Positions 1 through 8,458 of a stretch of 64,000 nt of DNA are shown here, in pieces. The notes beneath the pieces are model-generated. The model made no database searches. It saw only the letters and a program-made list of their open reading frames with translations, and was not told the DNA's origin. The translations under genes and the position numbers were made by a program. The number at the start of each line of letters is the position of its first letter. Position 1 is the stretch's first letter. This DNA is from Palleronia sp. THAF1 (lineage in GTDB: Bacteria; Pseudomonadota; Alphaproteobacteria; Rhodobacterales; Rhodobacteraceae): assembly GCF_009363795.1 (NCBI RefSeq), contig NZ_CP045420.1:1655001-1719000 (forward strand), read 5' to 3'.

Positions 1-1141
1 TGAGAACGCCGGGCATCTGAACCTGCCGCAGCTGAAGGTGATGTCCGCGATCGAGAACTGCCGGACCTCCGCACTTGGCGGGCACGTGTTGGCATGCGCC
101 AAGTGCGGCCATCAGCACGTCGCCTACAACTCTTGCCGCAACCGGCACTGCCCGAAGTGCCAAGGGGCCGCATCGCGGGAGTGGATGGCAGCGCGTATCG
201 AGGACCTGTTGCCGGTCGAATACTTCCATGCGGTCTTCACCCTGCCGACCCAGGTCGCTGACATCGCCTTCCAGAACAAAGCGGTGGTTTAAGGTTTGCT
301 GTTCAAGGCGTCGTCCCAGACGCTTTTGACCATTGCCGCCGATCCGAAGCATCTCGGCGCCCGGATCGGCCTGACCAGCGTGCTCCACACCTGGGGATCG
401 GCGATGACCCACCATCCGCACGTCCACGTCGTCGTCCCGGGTGGCGGTCTGTCGCCGGACGGCACTCGGTGGATCGCCTGCCGCCCGGGGTTCTTCCTGC
501 CCGTGAAGGTCCTGTCGAGGCTGTTCCGACGCCTGTTCCTCGAAGGATTGGTCAGGCTGCACGAGGCGGGCGATCTGGCGTTCTTCGGCGATCTGTCGGA
601 GCTGGCCGACACCGGCGCCTTCGCGGCCCATCTCGCACCGCTGCGCAAGGCCGACTGGGTCGTCTACGCCAAGCCGCCCTTCGGCGGCCCCGAGGCAGTC
701 CTGGCCTATCTCAGCCGGTACACCCACCGGGTCGCGATCTCGAACCACCGTCTTATCAGCGCAGATGCCGGCACCGTGACCTTCCGGTGGAAAGACTACC
801 GCATCAAACGCGGGGAACGACTGAAGGTCATGCGCCTGCCCACGTTCGAGTTCATCCGCCGGTTCCTGGTCCACGTCCTGCCGTCCGGCTTCCACCGAAT
901 CCGTCACACCGGCTTCCTCGCCAACGGTGTCCGTCGCGGCAGGATTGAGGCGATCAGGCGTCTTATAGACACGGAGCGAAAGCCGGATCAGACGACCGGC
1001 GAAGACGGAAGCGCCGATGCCCATGCGCGAGACCCGCGCCGGACATGCTCCAAATGCGGCAGTGCGATGCGCGTCGTCGAGACCTTCATCCGCGGCCAGA
1101 TCCCGCAGTCCCGTGCGCCGCCGTGGGAGGATGCCGCATGA
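1..1141 (+). pseudogene. IS91-family transposase, 5' cut by window edge, internal stop codon
   Basis: Reading frame 2 is coding from the first bases of the window to a TGA at 1139-1141, but a TAA at 290-292 interrupts it. Both halves are in the same frame, so this is a nonsense mutation and not a frameshift; the family usually has an aromatic residue at this place. The N-terminal part carries the Cys-rich zinc finger (CxxC, CRNRHCPKC). The second part has the HUH-type motif HPHVHVVVPGGG and the two-tyrosine motif YLSRYTHRVAISN of rolling-circle IS91 transposases. The true N-terminus lies outside the window. Reinitiation at the TTG at 296 would give a protein without the zinc finger, so activity is unlikely. 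Family assignment is firm; loss of function is inferred. Confidence 0.88.
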
Positions 1142-1780
1142 TCCACCCGTCACACCCAGCGCTGCGATCCCGAGGCGTCGGACCCATTACCGTGGCCGAT
1201 CCGTCAGAACCTGCCCCGCGACGAGACAATGCTGGCAGAAATGCACCCCGATCCGCGAAACCCAATCAGAAAGATCGACGGACCTGCTCCGCTCGCTCCA
1301 ATGGAACTCGTAGCTCGGCCCGCCCACCGACGAAGACCTGAGCCACAATTCCCATAGCACCGAAATCCGCCCGCGCTTTCCTCCTTGTCAGGTTTATCGC
1401 CGCTGAATGGTGAGCATCCAGCAGCCACAAACCTTAGACGAAGCTGCCGTTCGTTGCTTTATACCCCAAAGTCCGGTTCGCTGGTACGCTAAGTTATGCG
1501 GCACCTATGGCTTCTCCATCGCCTCGCAGAGGTAACATCCGATGGTTCGAAATTTGTGAGCATCGTCAGTGACAAGCGCGTAGATCCAGCGGATCCAAGG
1601 TCACCTCGCACGCAAACGTCCGCCTTGGCGGGACCCGGGAGATTGTGTGAAAGGGCAAAAGAATGTATACATAGAAGAGGTTTTCAATGCGCTTTTCTTT
1701 GTTCCAGACGAGTTTTCACATGCCGCGACGCCTCTTGAGGGATTGCATCTATTCAAACCGCCGTAAGGGGTATTTTGATT
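1142..1780. other. IS91 tail and intergenic DNA
   Basis: About 640 bp between the IS91 transposase and the next convincing gene. The first 200 bp probably belong to the 3' end of the IS91 element; its exact terminus could not be fixed because this family lacks terminal inverted repeats. Short open frames here have no recognisable motif. The last bases, AAGGGG at 1765-1770, are the ribosome site of the following gene. Confidence 0.4.
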
Positions 1781-3358
1781 ATGGAGCCTATCTTCGGCGA
1801 TGAAACCGGACTTCACGGAAGCTATATTCACCTAATCGGGCTGCCTTCTAGGACCAGAGTTCCGCTAGGGGATTTGATGCAGGCCGCGTTATCTGTCCGC
1901 CAAGGCGTAACCGATCAAGATTGGCCGTCGCTTGCCGATCAGGGCTTGAGCTGCTTGGCTTTGGGACACGCGTCATTTCGGCTTTTGCAAGAAGCCGAGA
2001 CGGTTGCGAGTGCTCGTGACCAATCCGAACGTCGCCAGGCGAAATACTATGCCAAGCTTCTAGTGAACGCAGTCGGCGGCGGCGGTGGTCAGCCTTTCCT
2101 TGAAGCTCTCCGCGCGAAGCTCTCAGACAGCGACCCGGCTGCGCGCCTCGATAGCGCGATTTCGCGCATCGAGCGGCGCCTTGGCCGGGAGCTGAGGCCG
2201 TCTTTGAAGTCGAGGATCCGCTCGGCATCTCAGAGGTTTGAAGAGCGGGTCGGTCTCGACGCATCCGTTGCTATGCTGGAGCAAGGAAAAACCAAAGGCG
2301 TGCCGCTTCTAGAGCCGTACTCCTTCCGCCTCGCCGCTTCGCAGGCGGACCAGATCAAGGCGCAATCCGACTTGGTGTTGTCTTGCCTGTCCAGAGGTCT
2401 GTTGGCACGCGTCCATGCAGAGTTTCATCTTTCTCATTGCACAAACCGCGCGCCCTCGAGATCGTCCGATATTGATCGACATCGCCAAGCAACAGAGGCC
2501 GTTCTAGAGGACGCGGAGCGGTGGCTTGGACGCGGTCAGCGGCGCATTTATTGTGCCCTTGCGGGGCAGAAGAGCACCGATCAAACAGCCCGCGCTGCCA
2601 TGGCGCTGGCGGTCGAGATCGAGCGGCGGCTTCCGATCTTTGTAAGAGCTCAAGGTGCCATCCGGCAGACGATGCTGTTCCTTCGCGACGATGGGAAAGG
2701 CGCTGCATCCGAACGCATGGGCCGACTTGCCGCGCGCGCCGGAATGCTGACCCGCGAAGTGATCGCCAGCCATTGCGCGAGCTATCGCATCGCGCTTCAC
2801 GCGCTCAGCCTTCATCCGCCCGAGGACGTGGATGCGTTTTTGCGCAGAACAGACACGACCGCCTTCGACGGGCCACTGCCCAACGGCAGGGATGTTGCGC
2901 TGAAGGATATCGATGCTACGCAGGACGGCGATTTCGTCGAGATCGAGGGGTTCGTAAGGTCTGTAGAGGCACTGCGTCTGGGCGATGGCAAGCTTATCAG
3001 CCGTGTGGTGCTGCACGATCCGTCCAGCGACACGACCGCAAACGCCGTCACGATCTTCGCGCACCTTCCCCACGCCGGGGTCACGCTGGACTCCTTTGTG
3101 CGCGTGAGCGGATTGTTCAAAGCAGGTTCCTCGCTTTTTGACAACGAGCCCGCCGTCGAGATCGACACGCTTGCGATGAACGATCTAGGACGATCGAGTT
3201 GGCGTATGGCGTTTCTCGGGCTGGCGGACCGTTGGTTTGAGCCATGGCGCAACGGTGCCAACCTGATCTGGTCGCTCGGCCCGCACGGTCTGGGGGACGA
3301 TGATGAAATGCGTTTCGGGGCCGGAGAACTTCTCTACCTGCCCCTTTTCCGACGATAG
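1781..3358 (+). CDS. Unknown 525-aa protein with a C-terminal OB-fold-like region
   Basis: I do not recognise this family. The ATG at 1781 is preferred over a TTG six bases upstream because AAGGGG lies ten bases before it. Residues 1-370 are mostly helical and charged, with several Arg-rich helices (IERRLGRELRPSLKSRIR). Residues of about 380-466 alternate short strands and turns (GDFVEIEGFVRSV, then VSGLFKAGSSLF, then VEIDTL) in a manner typical of an OB-fold, a common nucleic-acid or protein-binding barrel. No signal peptide or membrane segment is visible. It is the first gene of a tight same-strand trio: the next gene starts nine bases after the stop. Its partner at 3819 resembles a tRNA-guanine transglycosylase, so a nucleic-acid-related role is plausible but unproven. 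Confidence 0.75.
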   Translation: MEPIFGDETGLHGSYIHLIGLPSRTRVPLGDLMQAALSVRQGVTDQDWPSLADQGLSCLALGHASFRLLQEAETVASARDQSERRQAKYYAKLLVNAVGGGGGQPFLEALRAKLSDSDPAARLDSAISRIERRLGRELRPSLKSRIRSASQRFEERVGLDASVAMLEQGKTKGVPLLEPYSFRLAASQADQIKAQSDLVLSCLSRGLLARVHAEFHLSHCTNRAPSRSSDIDRHRQATEAVLEDAERWLGRGQRRIYCALAGQKSTDQTARAAMALAVEIERRLPIFVRAQGAIRQTMLFLRDDGKGAASERMGRLAARAGMLTREVIASHCASYRIALHALSLHPPEDVDAFLRRTDTTAFDGPLPNGRDVALKDIDATQDGDFVEIEGFVRSVEALRLGDGKLISRVVLHDPSSDTTANAVTIFAHLPHAGVTLDSFVRVSGLFKAGSSLFDNEPAVEIDTLAMNDLGRSSWRMAFLGLADRWFEPWRNGANLIWSLGPHGLGDDDEMRFGAGELLYLPLFRR

Positions 3359-3367
3359 GAGAAACAC

Positions 3368-3766
3368 ATGCCGGTTTCTGATGGATGCGGTTCTGAAGAA
3401 GATGCCCTCAAGGAAGCGTTGAACGCTGCCGACGAATTTCTCGAAGAGTACTTTGAAGCCAGGGAACAACTTCTGGAGATGCTCCGACAGGCCGAAGAGG
3501 ACGCGATAGACGCGGTCGGACCGGAGCCACCTGAGATCACCCGTGATATGGATCCTATGCTTCAGCACGAGCTGGAACGGCAGTGGGAAGAGTATCGCGA
3601 TAAGGTCGGAGATCACGTCAATTCATCATCCGACGTCGAGGCCGCACGGAACCACGCAGATAACCTGAGAACCGCGTGGGAGATCACCATGGAAGAGGCT
3701 GACGCCCTTCGAGAGGAACTGGAAGTGTGCCAGCACGATCTGAACGAGACTATTTTAACGCCCTGA
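3368..3766 (+). CDS. Small acidic coiled-coil protein, unknown function
   Basis: This 132-residue protein starts at an ATG with AGGAG seven to eight bases upstream and follows the previous gene by only nine bases, so the two are almost certainly cotranscribed. It is strongly acidic and predicted helical almost throughout. Heptad-like stretches cover residues 12-45 (EALNAADEFLEEYFEA) and 90-125 (TMEEADALREELEV), separated by a Pro-rich hinge (GPEPPEITRDMDP). There is no catalytic motif. Its size and charge suggest a bridging or inhibitory subunit for one of the flanking proteins, but nothing in the sequence proves this. Confidence 0.7.
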   Translation: MPVSDGCGSEEDALKEALNAADEFLEEYFEAREQLLEMLRQAEEDAIDAVGPEPPEITRDMDPMLQHELERQWEEYRDKVGDHVNSSSDVEAARNHADNLRTAWEITMEEADALREELEVCQHDLNETILTP

Positions 3767-3818
3767 TGGTGTTGCGGGGCCAAAGAGGGTGACAAGACAC
3801 CACTGAGAGTACGGCGAG

Positions 3819-5216
3819 ATGCGCTTTGTTGCAAATCTGCGGAACGAAACGATTGCTGCCTTCGCGGCAGAAGACATCCAGCCACGCGCCTACCTTCTTT
3901 CTTCTCATCGGGTCACGCCGAGCACACTTGAGGCGGCGACCCATGTTCGTGACCTCGACCTGCCACTGTTCGCGGACAATGGCACAAAGCAGCTCATCGA
4001 ACAGGTCATTGACGTGTTCGCCGATGATGCCGCGTCAGTGCGCGAACAGGTCCGTGATATTCGTCGGGACATCGGCCATGTACCGCGCGGAAACGACATT
4101 CCCCCCGCCCTTCGCCAAACCGCCAAAGATCTAGCAAACAGCGTGATCGAACACGCCACCGCCGTGTCGAACGCGATTGACCGTGACAATCTGATCAAGT
4201 TGCAGTTGTCGATGGATCCGACCGACCTGATCGCGCAAGAGGATTTTGCAGTCGCTTGCCTTCTGGCCTTGCAGTTGGAGCGTGAAGTAACCGGTTTTTC
4301 TGTTAGCCGCTTTGCAACCAGAAACCGACGCTCGCTTCGATTATGGAAGGCGGTAAGCGCGGATCCAAGATGCGCTAATTTGAACGTATATGCGGTGCTC
4401 AGTGCGGTCGATTTCAACACAGCCCGGACTGCTGGTCGTCTTGCGGCCGAGGCTGGGGTTCGCTTCGCGGCAATCGGCATCGCCGGGATCAATATGGACA
4501 GCACAGCGACGGACTTTTTTGTCATCGGCTCTGCGAGCCATAGACTGGAGCGGCCAGCGCCCAGACGTTATGTCCGATTGGCGCAGATCTTAAGCGGGCT
4601 CGATGTCGGGTTGCGCGAGGCGGGAGGTCGGCTCGACAGCTTTCACTGCCTTGGGCTTGGGGCGTCGGCCATGTTGCCTCTCGTTGCCGCAAGCTTCGAT
4701 GACGGGATCGGGCTTTCGACGGATGCAACAAGCCCCATCCACGACGCGATACGCGACCAAGTCTTTTACGAGCTGGCGTCGAAAGGCCAGCGCGTTTCGA
4801 CTAGTGCGATTGCGAACCGTGAGGTCCGTGATGCCCCGTGGAAGTTTGAAAGCCCTTTCGAGCAACGATTCAGGGAGACGTTCGGCCATGATGTCGATGC
4901 CGCTAAGGCATGGTGGCGCGCCAATGGCGAGCCGCAGATCATCCGTGATCATCTTCGGTCCGAGACCGAGCTAAACGAGGCACTGCCGCTTCTCGCAGAA
5001 GCCGAAAGCGAGGCCCGGCGGCGTGGCGAACGGGTGCGCGTCGCAGCGAACCACTGGACCATAGGAGAACTTGCAGCGGTGTTCTCTGTGTCGTTGGACA
5101 GACGTATCCAAGCACGCGCCGCCATGAGTGGAATTGAAATGAGCGGAAGCGCCTCGATCGCCCGAGGAACGGAAGCCGCAGGCGCGATACTAGATGCTAT
5201 CGGGGAAATTGGGTGA
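3819..5216 (+). CDS. TGT/DpdA-like TIM-barrel protein (predicted base-exchange enzyme)
   Basis: The 465-residue protein has the spacing of landmarks seen in tRNA-guanine transglycosylases and their DNA-modifying relatives (DpdA). ADNG at Asp53 corresponds to the TDSGG loop. NVYAVLSAV...AGRLAAEAGVRFAAIG resembles the FGIVQGG...GYAIGG barrel strands. HCLGLGASAM at 276-285 resembles the MGVGTPE strand. LSTDATSP with Asp302 sits where the second catalytic Asp is found (DCVxPTR). The C-terminal CxCxxC zinc site of bacterial Tgt is absent, as in divergent relatives. It ends the three-gene operon, 52 bp after the coiled-coil gene. No queuosine-precursor genes are nearby. The fold call rests on motif order read by eye, and the substrate is unknown. 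Confidence 0.6.
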   Translation: MRFVANLRNETIAAFAAEDIQPRAYLLSSHRVTPSTLEAATHVRDLDLPLFADNGTKQLIEQVIDVFADDAASVREQVRDIRRDIGHVPRGNDIPPALRQTAKDLANSVIEHATAVSNAIDRDNLIKLQLSMDPTDLIAQEDFAVACLLALQLEREVTGFSVSRFATRNRRSLRLWKAVSADPRCANLNVYAVLSAVDFNTARTAGRLAAEAGVRFAAIGIAGINMDSTATDFFVIGSASHRLERPAPRRYVRLAQILSGLDVGLREAGGRLDSFHCLGLGASAMLPLVAASFDDGIGLSTDATSPIHDAIRDQVFYELASKGQRVSTSAIANREVRDAPWKFESPFEQRFRETFGHDVDAAKAWWRANGEPQIIRDHLRSETELNEALPLLAEAESEARRRGERVRVAANHWTIGELAAVFSVSLDRRIQARAAMSGIEMSGSASIARGTEAAGAILDAIGEIG

Positions 5217-5448
5217 ATAAGGGGTCTGATCTGGCCAGGAGCAGAGTCGTATCATAAGGCGTTGCAGACCTTCGCCGCGCTACGTATGCAATCGTAAGAT
5301 GCGGACATTCCTGCCGTTCGCTACGGTTGCGAAAGTTCGCCTCGTGCTGGCGCAGCGGAGGTCACCTTGGGCGGAATGCGGACATTCGCCGCAGCTTGCA
5401 CCAATGTCCGCTACGAGATTTTGAAGAGATCGAGCATGCTGCAGATTG
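5217..5448. other. Intergenic gap between convergent operons
   Basis: Non-coding stretch between the TGT-like operon (plus strand) and the thi operon (minus strand). It contains one copy of a dispersed GCGGAATGCGGACATTCG-type repeat at 5369-5395 and a related GCGGACATTC fragment near 5300. No convincing gene or T-tailed terminator was seen. Confidence 0.5.
5369..5395 (-). repeat. Dispersed 27-nt intergenic repeat, copy 1
   Basis: The reverse complement of 5369-5395 matches 57406-57432 at 26 of 27 positions, with the core CGAATGTCCGCATTCCGCCC. A weaker relative (CGCAGCGAATGTCGGCT) lies near 36436. All copies are intergenic. This looks like a small family of dispersed repeats of unknown role. 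Confidence 0.6.
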
Positions 5449-6213
5449 TCAGTCACACACCAATCCACCATCGACCACCAACGTCTGACCGGTCACCGCG
5501 CGTGACCACGGCGATGCGAAGAATAGCACCGCATCGGCTAAATCTTCAGGCGAAGTGACGCGGCCGAGCGGTGTCAATTCAGCGATCGTGTCGAAAACGG
5601 CCTCGGGTGTCGCCGCGCTTGCGTCGGTGGTACGCAACAATCCACCTGCCACCATGTTCACTCGGACCCCGAGCGGGCCAAGGTCCTTTGAAGCGGTCCG
5701 CGTAAACGCCATCAGCGCGGCCTTGGCTGCGGTATAGTCGTGATAGGGCACAACAGGGTTCTGCACGAGGTTGGAGCCGATCGTCACGACGCTGCCTCCG
5801 CCCTCTGCTTTGAAGTGGGGCAGCATCGCCTGTATGGAATGTAGCGCGCCGCCCACGGCGACTTCGGCCTGCTGCGCAATGGCGGGCCACCCCAGGGTGT
5901 CGAGCTTGGCCCGGTCGTCGCCATTGAACGAGAAATCCGCCAACGCATTATGCACGAGGGTCGTTGGCGGACCGAGCCGGTCGGCGACCTCAGCCACCAT
6001 CGCGGTGACGGCTTCGGCATCCGTGACATCTGCTGCGAAGGCCATGGCGTGCGGGCCGACCTCGCGGGCCGGAGCCTCAGCCTGTGCAGCGCTGTTTCGA
6101 TAGTTTATCGCCACTCGCGCCCCTTCGTGAGAGAATGCGCGGGCGACGGCGGCGCCGAGACCGCGCGCCGCGCCGGTGATCAGGACAGTCTGGTTTTCGA
6201 GTTCGCAAGCCAT
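5449..6213 (-). CDS. SDR-family oxidoreductase, FabG-like, in the thiamine operon
   Basis: A 254-residue short-chain dehydrogenase. The N-terminal TGAARGLG is the NAD(P)-binding glycine motif, and YHDYTAAKAA supplies the catalytic Tyr-x-x-x-Lys. Upstream, SNL takes the place of the active-site Ser region (GSVVTIGSN). The C-terminal end VTGQTLVVDGGLVCD is typical for the family. The ATG at 6211-6213 is chosen because the glycine motif follows within a normal distance; upstream codons in the same frame lie within thiD in another frame and are a shadow. It follows thiD by two bases, so it is the last gene of the thi operon. FabG-like proteins often act in fatty-acid or secondary alcohol metabolism; the substrate here is unknown. 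Confidence 0.85.
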   Translation of the reverse strand: MACELENQTVLITGAARGLGAAVARAFSHEGARVAINYRNSAAQAEAPAREVGPHAMAFAADVTDAEAVTAMVAEVADRLGPPTTLVHNALADFSFNGDDRAKLDTLGWPAIAQQAEVAVGGALHSIQAMLPHFKAEGGGSVVTIGSNLVQNPVVPYHDYTAAKAALMAFTRTASKDLGPLGVRVNMVAGGLLRTTDASAATPEAVFDTIAELTPLGRVTSPEDLADAVLFFASPWSRAVTGQTLVVDGGLVCD

Positions 6214-6215
6214 GG

Positions 6216-7022
6216 TCAGAATGTCTCCGGATAGAACGCGTGGAAATGGTGGACGGGGCCGTGACCAGAGCCGACGGTCAGATCGCCTGAGCGGAGGATG
6301 GCCGTCGCGATGTAGGATTTCGCACGCCGCACGGCCTCGGGTAGTGGCAGACCTTGGCCCAGTTGCGTTGCCAGCGCTGAGGACAGCGTGCAGCCGGTGC
6401 CGTGGGTGTTGCGCGTGGCATGGCGCTGGCCCTCGACCCAATAGGTGTCATCCGCGGTCAGGAGCAGATCGGGACTGTCGCTACCGGCGAGATGCCCGCC
6501 TTTTATCAGAACCGCCGATGGCCCCATCGCCAGTAACGCTTTTGCCTGTACCTCCATTCCTGATCGGTCCGTTGCCGTATCGGTGTCCAGCAGATCCGCG
6601 GCCTCGGGCAAATTCGGGGTAATGACCGAAGCAAGCGGCATGAGGCGGTCGCGTAGAGCGGCAACGGCCTCGGCCGCCAGCAAGCGGTCGCCACCCTTGG
6701 CGACCATGACCGGGTCCAGAACCACGGGCGCGGTCAGCCCCGAAAGCGCCGCGGTCACGGCCTCGATGATCGCTGCACTGCCAAGCATGCCGATCTTTAC
6801 CGCATCGATGGAAATGTCGTCGCGGATGGCGGCGATTTGGGCAGTCACCATGTCGGGGTCCATCAGCGTGACGGCGCGCACCCCCTTCGTGTTTTGCGCC
6901 GTCAAAGCCGTGATTGCCGACATGCCATAGCCGCCATTGGCCGAAATGGCCTTCAGATCGGCCTGGATGCCAGCGCCGCCCGAGGGATCGGAGCCTGCGA
7001 TGGAAAGGATGTTGGGGATCAT
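6216..7022 (-). CDS. thiD: Hydroxymethylpyrimidine / phosphomethylpyrimidine kinase ThiD
   Basis: ThiD phosphorylates hydroxymethylpyrimidine (HMP) and HMP-phosphate for coupling to the thiazole moiety in thiamine synthesis, in the cytosol. The N-terminal motif SIAGSDPSGGAGIQADLK is diagnostic, and the C-terminal ribokinase-type anion hole NTHGTGCTLSSALA carries the catalytic Asp/Gly region of the fold. The length of 268 residues is normal. The start at 7022 gives a four-base ATGA overlap with the end of thiE; a start twelve bases upstream would also be open. Its place directly after thiM and thiE fits thiamine salvage. Confidence 0.95.
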   Translation of the reverse strand: MIPNILSIAGSDPSGGAGIQADLKAISANGGYGMSAITALTAQNTKGVRAVTLMDPDMVTAQIAAIRDDISIDAVKIGMLGSAAIIEAVTAALSGLTAPVVLDPVMVAKGGDRLLAAEAVAALRDRLMPLASVITPNLPEAADLLDTDTATDRSGMEVQAKALLAMGPSAVLIKGGHLAGSDSPDLLLTADDTYWVEGQRHATRNTHGTGCTLSSALATQLGQGLPLPEAVRRAKSYIATAILRSGDLTVGSGHGPVHHFHAFYPETF

Positions 7023-7627
7023 TTTTGCTTCCATGCGTCGACGAGGGCGCGGGTCGCTGTCTCGGGATCCGCAGCGCGGGTCACAGCCGAGACGACAGCC
7101 ATGCCAGACGCGCCCGCCTGTTTCAGAATGGCGATGTCGCGGATGGACAGCCCGCCGATTGCGAGTGTCGGCACAGGTGCTGCCGCGACGATACGGGTCA
7201 GCCCCTCGGGCCCGATGGGAGCGGCGGCATCTGGCTTGGTCGCGGTGGCGCGAAAGGGTCCCGCACCGATATAATCAATGCCGTCGGGAACGCGCGCGCA
7301 TTGCGCAACGGTGTCGATGGAGATGCCCAGCAGGGCATTCGGTGCGATCCGGTCGCGCGCGCGCAGCGGGTCGCCGTCGTCTTGCCCGATGTGCAGATCA
7401 GCGCCCGTCGCGCGCGCCACTTCGACCCGATCGTTGACGAAGACACGCACGCCCATCGGCGCAAGCGTTTCGATCAGTGCATCGGTCATACGAGCCAGTT
7501 CGGCGTCGGAGGCGGTCTTGTCCCGGATCTGCACCGCCCATGCCCCACCGCGGGCGGCGGCCATGGCTTGGTCGCGCACCGGGGTCGGGGCGGTGGGGTC
7601 GGTCACAACATAGACTGGGCCAATCAC
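7019..7627 (-). CDS. thiE: Thiamine-phosphate synthase ThiE
   Basis: ThiE joins HMP pyrophosphate and hydroxyethylthiazole phosphate to thiamine phosphate. Visible family signatures are the QIRDKTASDAEL segment (substrate and magnesium region), VFVNDRVEVARATGADLHIGQDD, GPFRATATK and the phosphate-binding TLAIGGLS. The 202-residue length is on the short side of normal for alphaproteobacteria. Translation starts at GTG, which overlaps the thiM stop as GTGA, so translational coupling is likely. Confidence 0.94.
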   Translation of the reverse strand: MIGPVYVVTDPTAPTPVRDQAMAAARGGAWAVQIRDKTASDAELARMTDALIETLAPMGVRVFVNDRVEVARATGADLHIGQDDGDPLRARDRIAPNALLGISIDTVAQCARVPDGIDYIGAGPFRATATKPDAAAPIGPEGLTRIVAAAPVPTLAIGGLSIRDIAILKQAGASGMAVVSAVTRAADPETATRALVDAWKQK

Positions 7628-8415
7628 GCAAAGACCTCGATCCGCGCGGCGGCGTCCAGCACCTCAGGCGTAAGATCATAGAGGGCGTCAAGAAACGCCA
7701 CCTGAAAGCTGCCCGGTCCCTGTGCCTTTTGGCCCGCGACCTCGCCTGCGATCCCGTAAGCCGCCAACGCCGCGACGGTGGCCTCGAAGCCGGGCTGGCC
7801 AATGCAAAAGGCCGCGATGACCCCGTTCAACGAGCAGCCCATGACCGTGATCCGTGCCATCATCGGGTGGCCGTTACAAACGCGCGCTGCGCGCGTGCCG
7901 TCCGTGACAAAATCGACCGGGCCCGAAACGGCGACAATGCCGCCGGAGCGCCGTGCCAGCACGCGCGCCGCATCCTCGGCGGCATCCACGCTGTCGCCGG
8001 CATCCACCCCCCGCGCAGCCCCGCCGATACCCGCCAGAGCGAGGATTTCCGATGCATTGCCACGCACCACGGTGGGTTTCAGGTCAAGCAACTTGGCCGA
8101 TAGATCTTGCCGGAACCGCGTGGCAGCCACGCCGACCGGGTCGAAAACCCAGGGACGGCCCGCTTCGCCCATGACTGCGGCCGCATCCTGCATGGCAACA
8201 CCCCAGTCGGGGTCAGCAGTGCCGATATTCACGGTCAGTGCCTGCGCCAGTACGGCAAACTCGGCGGCTTCCTCGCGCGCATGCACCATGGCGGGTGAAG
8301 CGCCTATGGCCAGGAGGACATTCGCCATTACGTTCATGGCGACGTAGTTGGTGATGTTGTGAACAAGCGGCTTGGCCGTAAGCACGGCGCTCAGGTATGA
8401 TCCTGGGGTCTGCAT
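7624..8415 (-). CDS. thiM: Hydroxyethylthiazole kinase ThiM
   Basis: ThiM phosphorylates salvaged hydroxyethylthiazole. The N-terminal region PLVHNITNYVAMNVMANVLL and the pair DPVGVAATRFR, VRGNASEI are characteristic, as is the VMGCSLNGVIAAF loop that places the catalytic Cys of this family. The 263-residue length is normal. ATG 8413-8415 is set by the GGAGG four bases upstream, within the hairpin at 8417-8441. It is the first gene of thiM-thiE-thiD-SDR and lies directly behind a TPP riboswitch, so the whole operon should be shut off by thiamine pyrophosphate. Confidence 0.95.
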   Translation of the reverse strand: MQTPGSYLSAVLTAKPLVHNITNYVAMNVMANVLLAIGASPAMVHAREEAAEFAVLAQALTVNIGTADPDWGVAMQDAAAVMGEAGRPWVFDPVGVAATRFRQDLSAKLLDLKPTVVRGNASEILALAGIGGAARGVDAGDSVDAAEDAARVLARRSGGIVAVSGPVDFVTDGTRAARVCNGHPMMARITVMGCSLNGVIAAFCIGQPGFEATVAALAAYGIAGEVAGQKAQGPGSFQVAFLDALYDLTPEVLDAAARIEVFA

Positions 8416-8416
8416 T

Positions 8417-8441
8417 GTGCCTCCTTTTTCTTCGGAGGCAC
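8417..8441 (-). promoter_or_regulatory. Hairpin sequestering the thiM ribosome binding site
   Basis: On the minus strand GTGCCTCC (8441-8434) and GGAGGCAC (8424-8417) form a perfect eight-base-pair stem around a nine-base loop. The 3' arm contains the Shine-Dalgarno GGAGG of thiM, two bases before the ATG. There is no U-run after the stem, so it fits a translation-blocking helix and not an intrinsic terminator. It lies between the TPP aptamer and thiM and is probably its expression platform. Confidence 0.7.
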
Positions 8442-8458
8442 GAAAGACGTAAACCCTC

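Noticed and set aside
1017-1341. Two overlapping open frames at the end of the IS91 element
   Set aside because: They overlap the real transposase in other frames or run into the IS tail and show Arg/Pro-rich composition typical of shadow frames in GC-rich DNA.
1496-1738. 80-codon open frame before the TGT-like operon
   Set aside because: No ribosome site, no domain-like pattern, and Cys/Arg-rich composition typical of non-coding frames.
2504-3261. Long antisense frames inside the 525-aa gene
   Set aside because: They mirror the coding strand, lack a good ribosome site and the plus-strand gene has a better start and an operon context.
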